A stretch of 5,206 bases of DNA, from NCBI GenBank assembly GCA_009903855.1, contig WYEK01000097.1, forward strand, positions 1 to 5,206. Direction: 5' to 3'. The translations under genes were made by a program, and so were the position numbers. Below, one piece after another: positions 1-5,206 of this stretch (its first letter is position 1; every line of letters begins with the position of its first letter). The stretch comes from Thermocrinis sp. (GTDB lineage: Bacteria > Aquificota > Aquificia > Aquificales > Aquificaceae). The notes beneath the pieces are model-generated. The model worked only from the letters and a program-made list of their open reading frames with translations, had not been told where the DNA came from and did not search any database.

Positions 1-704
1 CAATGTATGGCGCGCGGGAAATAACGGAAGAAGAGGCTCCTTGGCTACATCAGATGGTGGAAGAGCTTGCCCAAAGGGCAAACATACCAAAGCCCAAAAT
101 ATACCTTGTTCCCATGGAACAACCTAACGCCTTTGCTACCGGTAGAGGTCCCGGCCACTCTGCAGTGGCAGTAACTGCGGGCATCCTCCAGCTCCTTGAT
201 AGAGATGAACTAAGAGGAGTTTTGGCCCACGAAATAGGACATATAAAGAACCGGGATGTGCTGGTGGCAACTATGGCGGCAACCATTGCGGGAGCCATAT
301 CTTACCTTGTTAATATGCTGCAGTGGGCGCTTCTCTTTGGACACTCAAGGGATGAAGAAAACAAAAACCCACTTTCCCTAATAGGAAGCATAGCCCTCAT
401 CGTACTCACACCCATAATAGCCACGATCATTCAGTTGGCGATCTCTCGTGCAAGGGAGTATTTGGCAGATGAAACCGGGGCTAAAATCAGTGGAGACCCA
501 TTAGCATTAGCTAGGGCTCTTGAAAAAATACACAACTATGTGTATCAAATTCCCGCAGAGGTCAATCAAGGCACTGCCCACCTCTTTATTGAAAACCCTC
601 TTAAGGGTGAAGGACTCTGGGAGCTCTTTTCTACCCATCCACCAACCGAAAAAAGGATAGAAAGATTAAAGGAACTAGCAAGAAAAATGGGTAAGCTCTA
701 CTGA
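1..704 (+). CDS. htpX: HtpX-type membrane zinc metalloprotease, 5' partial
   Basis: This is a peptidase family M48B (HtpX) enzyme. The family is an integral inner-membrane protease that degrades misfolded membrane proteins alongside FtsH. Numbering from the first in-window Met (base 3), the zinc motif HEIGH is at residues 76-80. The likely third zinc ligand is Glu152 in SRAREYLAD, the usual context in this family. Two hydrophobic segments (about 91-113 and 124-146) are the expected membrane spans between the motifs. MYGAREITEEEAP matches an internal conserved segment of HtpX. Full-length members have roughly 280-300 residues with two more N-terminal membrane spans, so the real start lies upstream and the Met at base 3 is internal. 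The stop TGA shares one base with the next gene's ATG (TGATG), which points to translational coupling. The family assignment is firm. The missing N-terminus is the main gap. Confidence 0.93.
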   Translation, partial: MYGAREITEEEAPWLHQMVEELAQRANIPKPKIYLVPMEQPNAFATGRGPGHSAVAVTAGILQLLDRDELRGVLAHEIGHIKNRDVLVATMAATIAGAISYLVNMLQWALLFGHSRDEENKNPLSLIGSIALIVLTPIIATIIQLAISRAREYLADETGAKISGDPLALARALEKIHNYVYQIPAEVNQGTAHLFIENPLKGEGLWELFSTHPPTEKRIERLKELARKMGKLY

Positions 705-1696
705 TGGGGGATAAGTTCAGTGCAGTAATCGTAGGTTCCGCCCTTGGAGATGCCATAGGTAAGTGCGTAGAGGACCTAACGGAGGAGGAAGTTCACAGCT
801 TTTACGGTGGCCCGGTGGAGGGCTTTGTAGAGCCACATCCCAAAAGCCCTGCCTTTGGCTTTGAACCATGGGAAGTCTCCGACGAGACCACCATAAGCAT
901 CCTTTTGCTCGAGAGCATTTTGGAAAGAAAGGCTATAGATCCCTATCACTTTTTTGAGAAACTCCTCAAATGGCGCAAAGATGAAAAGAGCCATCGCTAC
1001 CCAGACCCTAACCTTTTGACCGCTATAGACCTTTTATCCTTCGGTATTAGCTTAGAGTCTGCTGGCTTTTACTCCTCCTCCATAGAGGGTGCCCTAAGGA
1101 GTGTGGTAGTGGGGCTATTTCACTTTTACAATCCTTACCTTTCTGCAGAGGGCGGAAGGCTTGTGAGCCTGATAACCCACAGAAGTAAAGAGATTTACGA
1201 TGTCTCTGGTATGCTTTCTGCCCTTATTTCCTATTTGGTAAGTGGGGAATGGAACCTGGAAGATCATTCAGAAAGACTTGAACTCTTATCTCACTTGCAG
1301 GAATTTGCAAAGTATGACGCAAACAGAAGGGCTATAAAGAGAGTTCAAGAGCTTTTGGAAGAAGGAAGCAGTTTAGAAGAGGCAATATTCCAGCTCGGAA
1401 ACTCTTCCTACGCCCTGGAAGCTTTCCCTTTGTCCCTTTTTATTTTCCTTAGGAATATAGAAAATCCTCAGAGGGCGTTCTTTGAGGCGGTAAATTCTTA
1501 TGGTAAGTTTGGTGGAGATACGGACGCTATAGGTTATCTGGTGGGTGCCTACTTGGGTGCTTACTTTGGAATGTCTGCCTTTGATACAGAGCTTGTTGAA
1601 AAATTGGAAAAGGTGGATTATTATATTTCTCTATCTGAAAGGCTTTGGGAAATAACGATGGAAAACATCCCCAGGAGGCAGGACTATGTCCTATAG
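704..1696 (+). CDS. ADP-ribosylglycohydrolase (DraG/ARH) family protein
   Basis: This 330-residue protein is of normal length for the ADP-ribosylglycohydrolase family, whose members remove ADP-ribose from proteins, nucleic acids or small molecules using a two-metal (usually Mg) centre. Visible hallmarks are the N-terminal helix GSALGDAIGKCVED (11-24, with the conserved Glu at 23), the first metal motif as SDET (59-62), and the C-terminal motif GGDTDA (270-275) followed by the small-residue helix GYLVGAYLGAYFG. No signal peptide or membrane segment is seen, so it should be cytoplasmic. Most relatives have T/S-D-D-T and GGDTDT, so two metal-site positions differ here (Asp to Glu61, Thr to Ala275). 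The substrate cannot be read from sequence, and nothing here shows that it acts on dinitrogenase reductase. The start is fixed by the TGATG overlap with htpX, with no clear Shine-Dalgarno of its own. The 3' end overlaps hfq by 11 bases. Confidence 0.82.
   Translation: MGDKFSAVIVGSALGDAIGKCVEDLTEEEVHSFYGGPVEGFVEPHPKSPAFGFEPWEVSDETTISILLLESILERKAIDPYHFFEKLLKWRKDEKSHRYPDPNLLTAIDLLSFGISLESAGFYSSSIEGALRSVVVGLFHFYNPYLSAEGGRLVSLITHRSKEIYDVSGMLSALISYLVSGEWNLEDHSERLELLSHLQEFAKYDANRRAIKRVQELLEEGSSLEEAIFQLGNSSYALEAFPLSLFIFLRNIENPQRAFFEAVNSYGKFGGDTDAIGYLVGAYLGAYFGMSAFDTELVEKLEKVDYYISLSERLWEITMENIPRRQDYVL
1673..1678 (+). promoter_or_regulatory. Shine-Dalgarno of hfq inside the upstream gene
   Basis: AGGAGG lies 7 bases before the ATG at 1686 and inside the last codons of the ADP-ribosylglycohydrolase gene. 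It fixes the hfq start and gives hfq independent strong initiation in addition to any coupling with the upstream gene. Confidence 0.85.
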
Positions 1697-1928
1697 GTTG
1701 CAGGAGGCTTTTTTGAACACTGCAAGAAAAAGAAGGGTAAAGGTAACGATCTTTCTAATCAACGGAGTGCGGATTCAAGGCAAGATCAGGTCCTTTGACA
1801 CCTTTACCATTCTTGTAGAAGATGGAAGACAACAAACTTTAGTCTATAAACACGCCATAAGCACCATAGTGCCCGCAGAAAAGCTCCAGATTGAGTTTGA
1901 AGAGGAAGGGGTGCCCGGTGCGGGCTAA
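1686..1928 (+). CDS. hfq: RNA chaperone Hfq
   Basis: This 80-residue Sm-like protein forms a hexameric ring that binds small RNAs and mRNAs. The N-terminal LQEAFLN (5-11) matches the Hfq LQDPFLN element, whose Gln contacts uridine on the proximal face. Sm1 spans about 17-46, with FLINGVRIQGKIRSFD including the conserved Asn-Gly and Phe-Asp positions. Sm2 has the diagnostic YKHAIST (54-60). The rim patch is R14-K-R-R17, more basic than the RRER of E. coli, which would favour RNA annealing. The tail ends EFEEEGVPGAG, very like Aquifex aeolicus Hfq as I recall it, and lacks the long disordered tail of enterobacterial Hfq. It is the last gene of the htpX run. Its 3' end forms part of a hairpin facing the convergent ferredoxin gene. 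Confidence 0.97.
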   Translation: MSYRLQEAFLNTARKRRVKVTIFLINGVRIQGKIRSFDTFTILVEDGRQQTLVYKHAISTIVPAEKLQIEFEEEGVPGAG

Positions 1929-1937
1929 AGCCCCTTC
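1905..1937. terminator. compound hairpin between convergent hfq and ferredoxin genes
   Basis: GAAGGGG (1905-1911) pairs with CCCCTTC (1931-1937). Nested inside is GCCCG (1913-1917) with a GTG loop and CGGGC (1921-1925). This gives 12 perfect base pairs with one bulged base on one side and five on the other. It spans the hfq stop codon and ends 3 bases before the ferredoxin stop. It can fold in transcripts from either strand, so it may be a bidirectional terminator or a 3'-end stabiliser. No long T-tract follows on either strand (only ATTTAG on plus), so intrinsic termination is uncertain. Confidence 0.45.
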
Positions 1938-1939
1938 AT

Positions 1940-2272
1940 TTAGAACATACCCGGTGGTTTTCCCTTAGATACTACCAACCTCTCCACAACCTCTCCTCCC
2001 TTCAGATGTTTTTCCACGATCTCATCCACATCCTCCGGTCTAACTCCTCCATACCAAACTCCCTCCGGATAGACCACTACCACTGGACCCATACCGCAGG
2101 CGTTTAAACATCCGGTAGGCGTGATCATACAGCTCATAAAGAGTTCTGGGTCCATCTGCTGTTTTTCCATAAACCTCTGCAAGACTTCCCTGCTCTGCCT
2201 GTCTGAGCAAGAACCCATAGGGTGCCCTGGCGGTCTTTGTTGAACACAAACAAAAACATGCCTAAAGTTCAT
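1940..2272 (-). CDS. thioredoxin-like [2Fe-2S] ferredoxin
   Basis: This 110-residue ferredoxin has the thioredoxin fold. The family carries one [2Fe-2S] cluster, is typified by the structurally solved Aquifex aeolicus protein, and is related to the NuoE subunit of complex I and to the clostridial and Azotobacter 2Fe-2S proteins. The four ligand cysteines are at 9, 22, 55 and 59, the spacing known for the Aquifex protein. They lie in VFVCVQQRPPGHP, GSC and TPTGCLNACGMGP. The C-terminal half (VVVVYPEGVWYGG, VDEIVEKHLKGG, ending KGKPPGMF) also follows that protein closely. An additional Cys48 lies seven residues before the third ligand. There is no signal peptide, so it is cytoplasmic. The ATG at 2272-2270 has AGGAGGT five bases upstream. 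It stands alone on the minus strand, convergent with hfq and divergent from flagellin. Its redox partner is not shown by the context. Confidence 0.93.
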   Translation of the reverse strand: MNFRHVFVCVQQRPPGHPMGSCSDRQSREVLQRFMEKQQMDPELFMSCMITPTGCLNACGMGPVVVVYPEGVWYGGVRPEDVDEIVEKHLKGGEVVERLVVSKGKPPGMF

Positions 2273-2277
2273 GTTGT

Positions 2278-2284
2278 ACCTCCT
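2278..2284 (-). promoter_or_regulatory. Shine-Dalgarno of the ferredoxin gene
   Basis: On the minus strand, AGGAGGT is followed by five bases (ACAAC) and then the ATG at 2272-2270. It supports this start over the in-frame downstream Met19. Confidence 0.8.
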
Positions 2285-2294
2285 TTTTTAGGTT

Positions 2295-2322
2295 TTGACT
2301 ATATTTGGCTATATATTGTAAG
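2295..2322. promoter_or_regulatory. AT-rich divergent control region with a 10-bp tandem repeat
   Basis: CTATATTTGG (2299-2308) is directly followed by CTATATATTG (2309-2318), an 8/10 match at one helical turn. On the minus strand TATAGT (2303-2298) could be a -10 for the ferredoxin gene, giving a short leader, but I see no good -35 at 16-18 bases. On the plus strand TTGACT (2295-2300) with TGTAAG (2317-2322, 16-base spacer) is a weak sigma-70 look-alike. The region is probably the ferredoxin promoter, but the exact elements are uncertain. Confidence 0.3.
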
Positions 2323-2360
2323 CGGTAGGTCTTAGGCTCTCCTATGATTAACGTCAAGCT

Positions 2361-2386
2361 TAAAAAGTTTTCCCAAAATCCGATAT
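2361..2386 (+). promoter_or_regulatory. sigma-28 (FliA) type promoter of flagellin
   Basis: TAAA (2361-2364) and CCGATAT (2380-2386) are separated by 15 bases, with AAGTTTT following the TAAA. The enterobacterial FliA consensus is TAAAGTTT, an 11-base gap, then GCCGATAA. The core CGATAT also fits the CGATWT -10 described for sigma-28 in epsilonproteobacteria. The spacer is one base shorter than the classic form. Transcription would begin near 2392-2394, leaving a leader of about 30 bases before the flagellin ATG at 2422. Its position fits late-class expression of a filament gene. Confidence 0.65.
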
Positions 2387-2406
2387 CCAAAAATAGAAGA
2401 CCTTAT

Positions 2407-2414
2407 AAGGAGGT
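2407..2414 (+). promoter_or_regulatory. Shine-Dalgarno that sets the flagellin start
   Basis: AAGGAGGT lies 7 bases before the ATG at 2422. The ATG at 2344 in the same frame has no such site and lies upstream of the sigma-28 promoter, so 2422 is the start. Confidence 0.85.
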
Positions 2415-2421
2415 GCAAGCT

Positions 2422-4044
2422 ATGAGAGTGAACTTTAACTATGAGGCAGCATCCACACACACAGCCTATCTCGTCAATCAGAGGGAGATGGGCAAATCTT
2501 TGCTTAGGCTTTCTACTGGCATGAGGATTTTGGAGGCGTCCGACGACGCTGCAGGTCTGTTTATAGCAGACCAGCTTTCACTGGTTGCCACCGGTTTGCA
2601 AGAGGGCAGCAGGAACATATCTACAGGTATATCCGCCCTACGGATCGCAGAAAATGCGTCCGGACAGATCTTTGACAGGCTAAAAGGCATCTACTCAAGG
2701 GCAATAAGGGCAGCAAATGACATCAACGACCCCAACGCAAGGGCTGCCCTGCAGAGGGAAGTTGCCAACCTAATAGACGCCATCCAAAAGATCGGAACAG
2801 ACACCGAATACAACGGCATCAAACTCCTTGATGGAACATTCCAGAACAAATACATCCACTACGGCGCAAGAATGGATCAAGTGGTAAATGTTTCCATAGC
2901 GGATGTGAGGGCTCAGAGCCTCGGCGCCTATATAGCACAAGGTATGGGTGCAACTTACGTTAGTACCACAGCTGCTGCTTCCGGTGGTGACTTGACTACC
3001 TTGCTTACTGCAGGTGCTTTAAGCGGTGCACTCAACTTTAAGTTGGACGCTGGAGATTATGTAAGAATAAACGGCACAACGGTGTATCAGTATAGCGGAA
3101 CACCCGAGCTTGTGGACGCCGCAAAGTTAGCAAAGAATATAAACGAAAATGCAAACCTAAAAGCAATAGGAATAGAGGCAAAGGCGGTTAATACAAGCGT
3201 AGCAAATCCTTACACCAACCCTGTTACCGTTAGTGGTACTCCAACAACTGGATCAGCTACCATAGACTTGAAATTCTACGTTGGCGATGGAACAAAAACT
3301 TTCACAATTACTGGATTTGCAACTGTGAATGGTGGAAGTGTAACTACCATGGGTTTGGACGAGCTCGTTTCCAAGATAAACTCCGAAGCCTCCGCCAAAG
3401 GTGTGCCCATAGTCGCCATGAACGACGGCGGAAGACTAAAACTCGTTACCACCAACGGTGAAACCATTGCCATCGAGGCAACAGTGAATGTAGCTACTGC
3501 TGCCGACGCTGGTACTATCAATATTGATTATAGTCAGCTTTTGGAGGGTGTAAGCACAACGCCAGTATCTCATAACTATACAGCTGCCGCAACCAGCTAT
3601 TCTGCAGCGGTGAAAGTTGGAAGGGTTACCATAGCTGCCAACGAAACTTTCAACCTTGCTTACAGTGGTGTTTCGGGTACAGGCGAAGGCTTGAACTTTG
3701 ACATAACTACCGGATCTTCTGCAACCTTCTCCAACCTCTACACCATAGACCTGTCCACCAACGCGAGAGCGGAACGTGCTCTGATGATCGTTTCCAAGGC
3801 ACTGCAAAAGGTGGATACCATCAGGTCTCAGATTGGTGCTGTTATGAACAACCTCCAATCTATCTTTGATGCCCAAAAGGTAGGCTACGACAACACCAAG
3901 CAGGCGGAAAACGTAATAAGGAACACGGACTACGCAGAAGAAATGTCCAACTTCACATCACTACAGATAAAGATGCAATCCACAATAGCTATGTTGGCAC
4001 AGGCGAACGCACTTCCTCAGCTGGTGCTCCAATTGCTCAGATAA
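2422..4044 (+). CDS. flagellin (filament protein)
   Basis: This 540-residue flagellin is the subunit of the extracellular flagellar filament, exported by the flagellar type III system. The N-terminal D0/D1 region (about 1-165) carries SLLRLSTGMRILEASDDAAGL (26-46) and NDPNARAALQREV, followed by DTEYNGIKLLDG. The C-terminal D1/D0 region (about 440-540) ends with a helix typified by MLAQANALPQLVLQLL. Both termini are amphipathic and lack cysteine, as usual. The central domain (about 166-440) is long, Thr/Ala/Gly-rich and surface-exposed. It contains one clear flagellin_IN-type motif (about 312-350, SKINSEASAKGVPI then GGRLKLVTTNGETIAIE) and a weaker one (about 205-260). The frame is open back to 2344, but the Shine-Dalgarno and promoter place the start at 2422. 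The encoded MRVNFNYEAA N-terminus resembles the Aquifex flagellin. The gene heads the flagellin-flaG-fliD cluster. It could be called flaA or fliC. Confidence 0.96.
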   Translation: MRVNFNYEAASTHTAYLVNQREMGKSLLRLSTGMRILEASDDAAGLFIADQLSLVATGLQEGSRNISTGISALRIAENASGQIFDRLKGIYSRAIRAANDINDPNARAALQREVANLIDAIQKIGTDTEYNGIKLLDGTFQNKYIHYGARMDQVVNVSIADVRAQSLGAYIAQGMGATYVSTTAAASGGDLTTLLTAGALSGALNFKLDAGDYVRINGTTVYQYSGTPELVDAAKLAKNINENANLKAIGIEAKAVNTSVANPYTNPVTVSGTPTTGSATIDLKFYVGDGTKTFTITGFATVNGGSVTTMGLDELVSKINSEASAKGVPIVAMNDGGRLKLVTTNGETIAIEATVNVATAADAGTINIDYSQLLEGVSTTPVSHNYTAAATSYSAAVKVGRVTIAANETFNLAYSGVSGTGEGLNFDITTGSSATFSNLYTIDLSTNARAERALMIVSKALQKVDTIRSQIGAVMNNLQSIFDAQKVGYDNTKQAENVIRNTDYAEEMSNFTSLQIKMQSTIAMLAQANALPQLVLQLLR

Positions 4045-4053
4045 CGAACTTCT

Positions 4054-4074
4054 GGGGAGGTCTTTCCCCTCCCC
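4054..4074 (+). terminator. GC-rich hairpin between flagellin and flaG (attenuator-like)
   Basis: GGGGAGG (4054-4060) pairs perfectly with CCTCCCC (4068-4074) around a 7-base loop, starting 10 bases after the flagellin stop. Only three T residues follow (CTTTGG), so it is likely a leaky terminator or a 3' stabiliser of flagellin mRNA, not a full stop. The GGAG of flaG (4079-4082) lies just downstream. Confidence 0.45.
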
Positions 4075-4090
4075 CTTTGGAGAATAAACC

Positions 4091-4462
4091 ATGAGGGTTG
4101 GAAAGGTAGACCAAAGCTTTGAATACGTGGATGTGAAATTAAATCAACAGCTAGTTCAGCCTATGGATGGGGCTTTGAGAAAGCTCCAAAAGGAGGTGGA
4201 CCAGCAGGTTCAAGATGCACAGGAAAAAAGAGATATAAAGCCTGAAGAGTTGCAAAAGCTAATTGAGGAGGTAAAGAGGAAATTTGACATGCTCAGCAAA
4301 TACCTTAAAATAGACATTGATCAAGAGCTTGAAATACCCGTGGTAAAGATCATGGAAAAGGATACCAACAGAGTTATAAGGCAGATCCCCCCTGAGTATC
4401 TTTTGGAGCTAATGAAACGCATAGATCAGCTCTTGGGTCTGCTGATGGAAAGGAAGGTTTAA
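4091..4462 (+). CDS. flaG: FlaG-family flagellar protein
   Basis: This 123-residue protein of the FlaG family (PF03646) has the conserved C-terminal domain at about 75-123. It carries IPVVKIMEKDTNRVIRQIPPEYLLEL, with the diagnostic V-I-R-Q-I-P-P-E core at 95-102. The N-terminal half is charged and Lys/Glu/Gln-rich, probably helical or coiled coil (about 28-72). FlaG proteins are usually encoded beside fliD and have been linked to filament length. Their biochemical role is poorly defined, and this bacterial FlaG is unrelated to archaeal FlaG. The start is set by GGAG (4079-4082) eight bases before the ATG. The stop is two bases before fliD, so the two genes are almost certainly co-transcribed. 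Confidence 0.9.
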   Translation: MRVGKVDQSFEYVDVKLNQQLVQPMDGALRKLQKEVDQQVQDAQEKRDIKPEELQKLIEEVKRKFDMLSKYLKIDIDQELEIPVVKIMEKDTNRVIRQIPPEYLLELMKRIDQLLGLLMERKV

Positions 4463-4464
4463 AA

Positions 4465-5206
4465 ATGGCTGGGGAAATATACTTTAGCAACTTGACTGGT
4501 AAGCTTGACTGGGGCTCTATAGTAGACCAGCTCCTCCGCTTGAAGTCTTTGCCCCTTGAGAGAATGGCTCAGGAGGGCAATCAGCTTAAGGCTAAGCAGG
4601 AAAGCCTTTCAAAGCTTGCAAACTCCATAGATGCCTTCAACAATCTTTTTTCAAACCTTTCGGTGGATGACCTTTTTAAATCAAAGTCCGCAACCTCTTC
4701 CAACACCAATGTCCTGACAGCCACAGCCACTGCGGAAACACCAAACGTTACCCTTAACTTAAGCGTAATTCAGCTTTCTTCAAGGGAAATCAGGCTTTCC
4801 AAAGGGGGTGTTTCTGACCTTGGTTCCAACATAAGTTGGTCCGCTTTTACCATAACCTACAAAAAAGGTCCAAACCCAGAGGATGTGGAGACCTTTAGCA
4901 TAGAGGGTGGATCGGGCACCCTTAGGGACCTTGTGGATAAGATTAACAAAGCTGCGGGAAGCAAGGTCGTAGCAAGCGTTTTTTACGATGGGAGCCAGTA
5001 TAGGCTTATGCTTTCGGAAAAAGACGAGGCTTTGTCTACTGTAGAAACGGATGCAAATGCAGGCACTTATGTTATCTCCACCTCTGGTTTGGTTATAGGC
5101 GGTCAATCTGACCTTGACGATACACCCCTCCAGCAGGCTAAAAACGCAAAGGTCCAAGTTGGGACCACAATAGTCCAACGCCCCACCAACAGAATAGAGA
5201 ATCTAT
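4465..5206 (+). CDS. fliD: flagellar filament cap / hook-associated protein 2, 3' partial
   Basis: The frame from ATG 4465 stays open to the window edge, giving 247 visible residues. It begins MAGEIYFSNLTGKLDWGSIV, matching the FliD N-terminal signature (S-G-L-D-x-x-x-I-V followed by Q-L and LPLERM at 29-34). A probable coiled coil covers about 34-62. An IN-type motif is at about 153-184 (LRDLVDKINKAAG, then VVASVFYDGSQYRLMLS). The last visible segment, AKVQVGTTIVQRPTNRIENL, fits the D3 to D2 return strand that precedes the L-I-P-G-V-T-L element in FliD. FliD forms the cap at the filament tip and helps flagellin polymerise after export. The Shine-Dalgarno is AGGAAGG (4451-4457), inside flaG and 7 bases before the ATG, with a gap of 2 bases after the flaG stop. 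The family usually has 400-700 residues, so at least the C-terminal part is missing. Confidence 0.93.
   Translation, partial: MAGEIYFSNLTGKLDWGSIVDQLLRLKSLPLERMAQEGNQLKAKQESLSKLANSIDAFNNLFSNLSVDDLFKSKSATSSNTNVLTATATAETPNVTLNLSVIQLSSREIRLSKGGVSDLGSNISWSAFTITYKKGPNPEDVETFSIEGGSGTLRDLVDKINKAAGSKVVASVFYDGSQYRLMLSEKDEALSTVETDANAGTYVISTSGLVIGGQSDLDDTPLQQAKNAKVQVGTTIVQRPTNRIENL

Noticed and set aside
3..5. ATG at base 3 as the htpX start
   Set aside because: MYGARE is an internal HtpX segment. The N-terminal membrane spans are missing, so the gene continues upstream of the window.
2040..2249. Second minus-strand frame (69 residues) inside the ferredoxin gene
   Set aside because: It is a shifted frame of the ferredoxin gene, whose own frame has all four cluster cysteines and a strong ribosome binding site.
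2306..2322. Sigma-54-like site TTGGC...TTGT upstream of flagellin
   Set aside because: The TGG to TTG spacing is one base short, and the essential GC of the -12 element reads GT. The sigma-28 site downstream is a better fit.
3436..3876. Minus-strand 146-residue open frame
   Set aside because: Antisense to the flagellin central and C-terminal coding region, with Cys/Ser/Gly-rich composition and no motif. It is a shadow frame.
4780..5178. Minus-strand 132-residue open frame
   Set aside because: It lies fully inside the clear fliD frame, has many scattered cysteines, no Shine-Dalgarno that I see and no recognisable family. It is an antisense shadow.

Overview
The window reads as part of a bacterial chromosome from a thermophile of the Aquificaceae (Aquifex/Hydrogenobacter/Thermocrinis type). 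This rests on recalled family resemblance, not a search. The Hfq closely resembles Aquifex aeolicus Hfq along its whole length, including the acidic C-terminal tail. The minus-strand 110-residue protein matches the thioredoxin-like [2Fe-2S] ferredoxin known from A. aeolicus in length and cysteine positions. The flagellin also has Aquifex-like termini. Genes are tightly packed, with overlapping or nearly abutting starts and strong AGGAGG-type ribosome binding sites.

Left part (1-1928, plus strand): a three-gene run made of htpX (membrane zinc protease, 5' end cut by the window), an ADP-ribosylglycohydrolase (DraG/ARH) family protein, and hfq (RNA chaperone). The genes overlap by 1 and 11 bases, so they are almost certainly one transcript with coupled translation. 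All three fit protein quality control or post-transcriptional regulation, but a direct functional link is inference. The hydrolase has a variant metal-site motif at two positions.

Middle (1929-2421): the minus-strand ferredoxin gene converges on hfq with only 11 bases between the stop codons, and a compound hairpin covers that junction. Upstream of the ferredoxin start, about 150 bases of AT-rich DNA separate it from the divergent flagellin gene. This stretch holds a good sigma-28 (FliA) type promoter for flagellin.

Right part (2422-5206, plus strand): a late flagellar cluster of flagellin, flaG and fliD (filament, filament-associated protein, filament cap). A GC-rich hairpin lies between flagellin and flaG and could set the excess of flagellin over the downstream products. 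fliD is cut by the right edge of the window. I see no IS element, CRISPR array, tRNA or rRNA, and nothing I would call a new defence or mobile system. The most unusual items are the variant ADP-ribosylglycohydrolase fused by overlap to hfq and the hairpins at the gene junctions.
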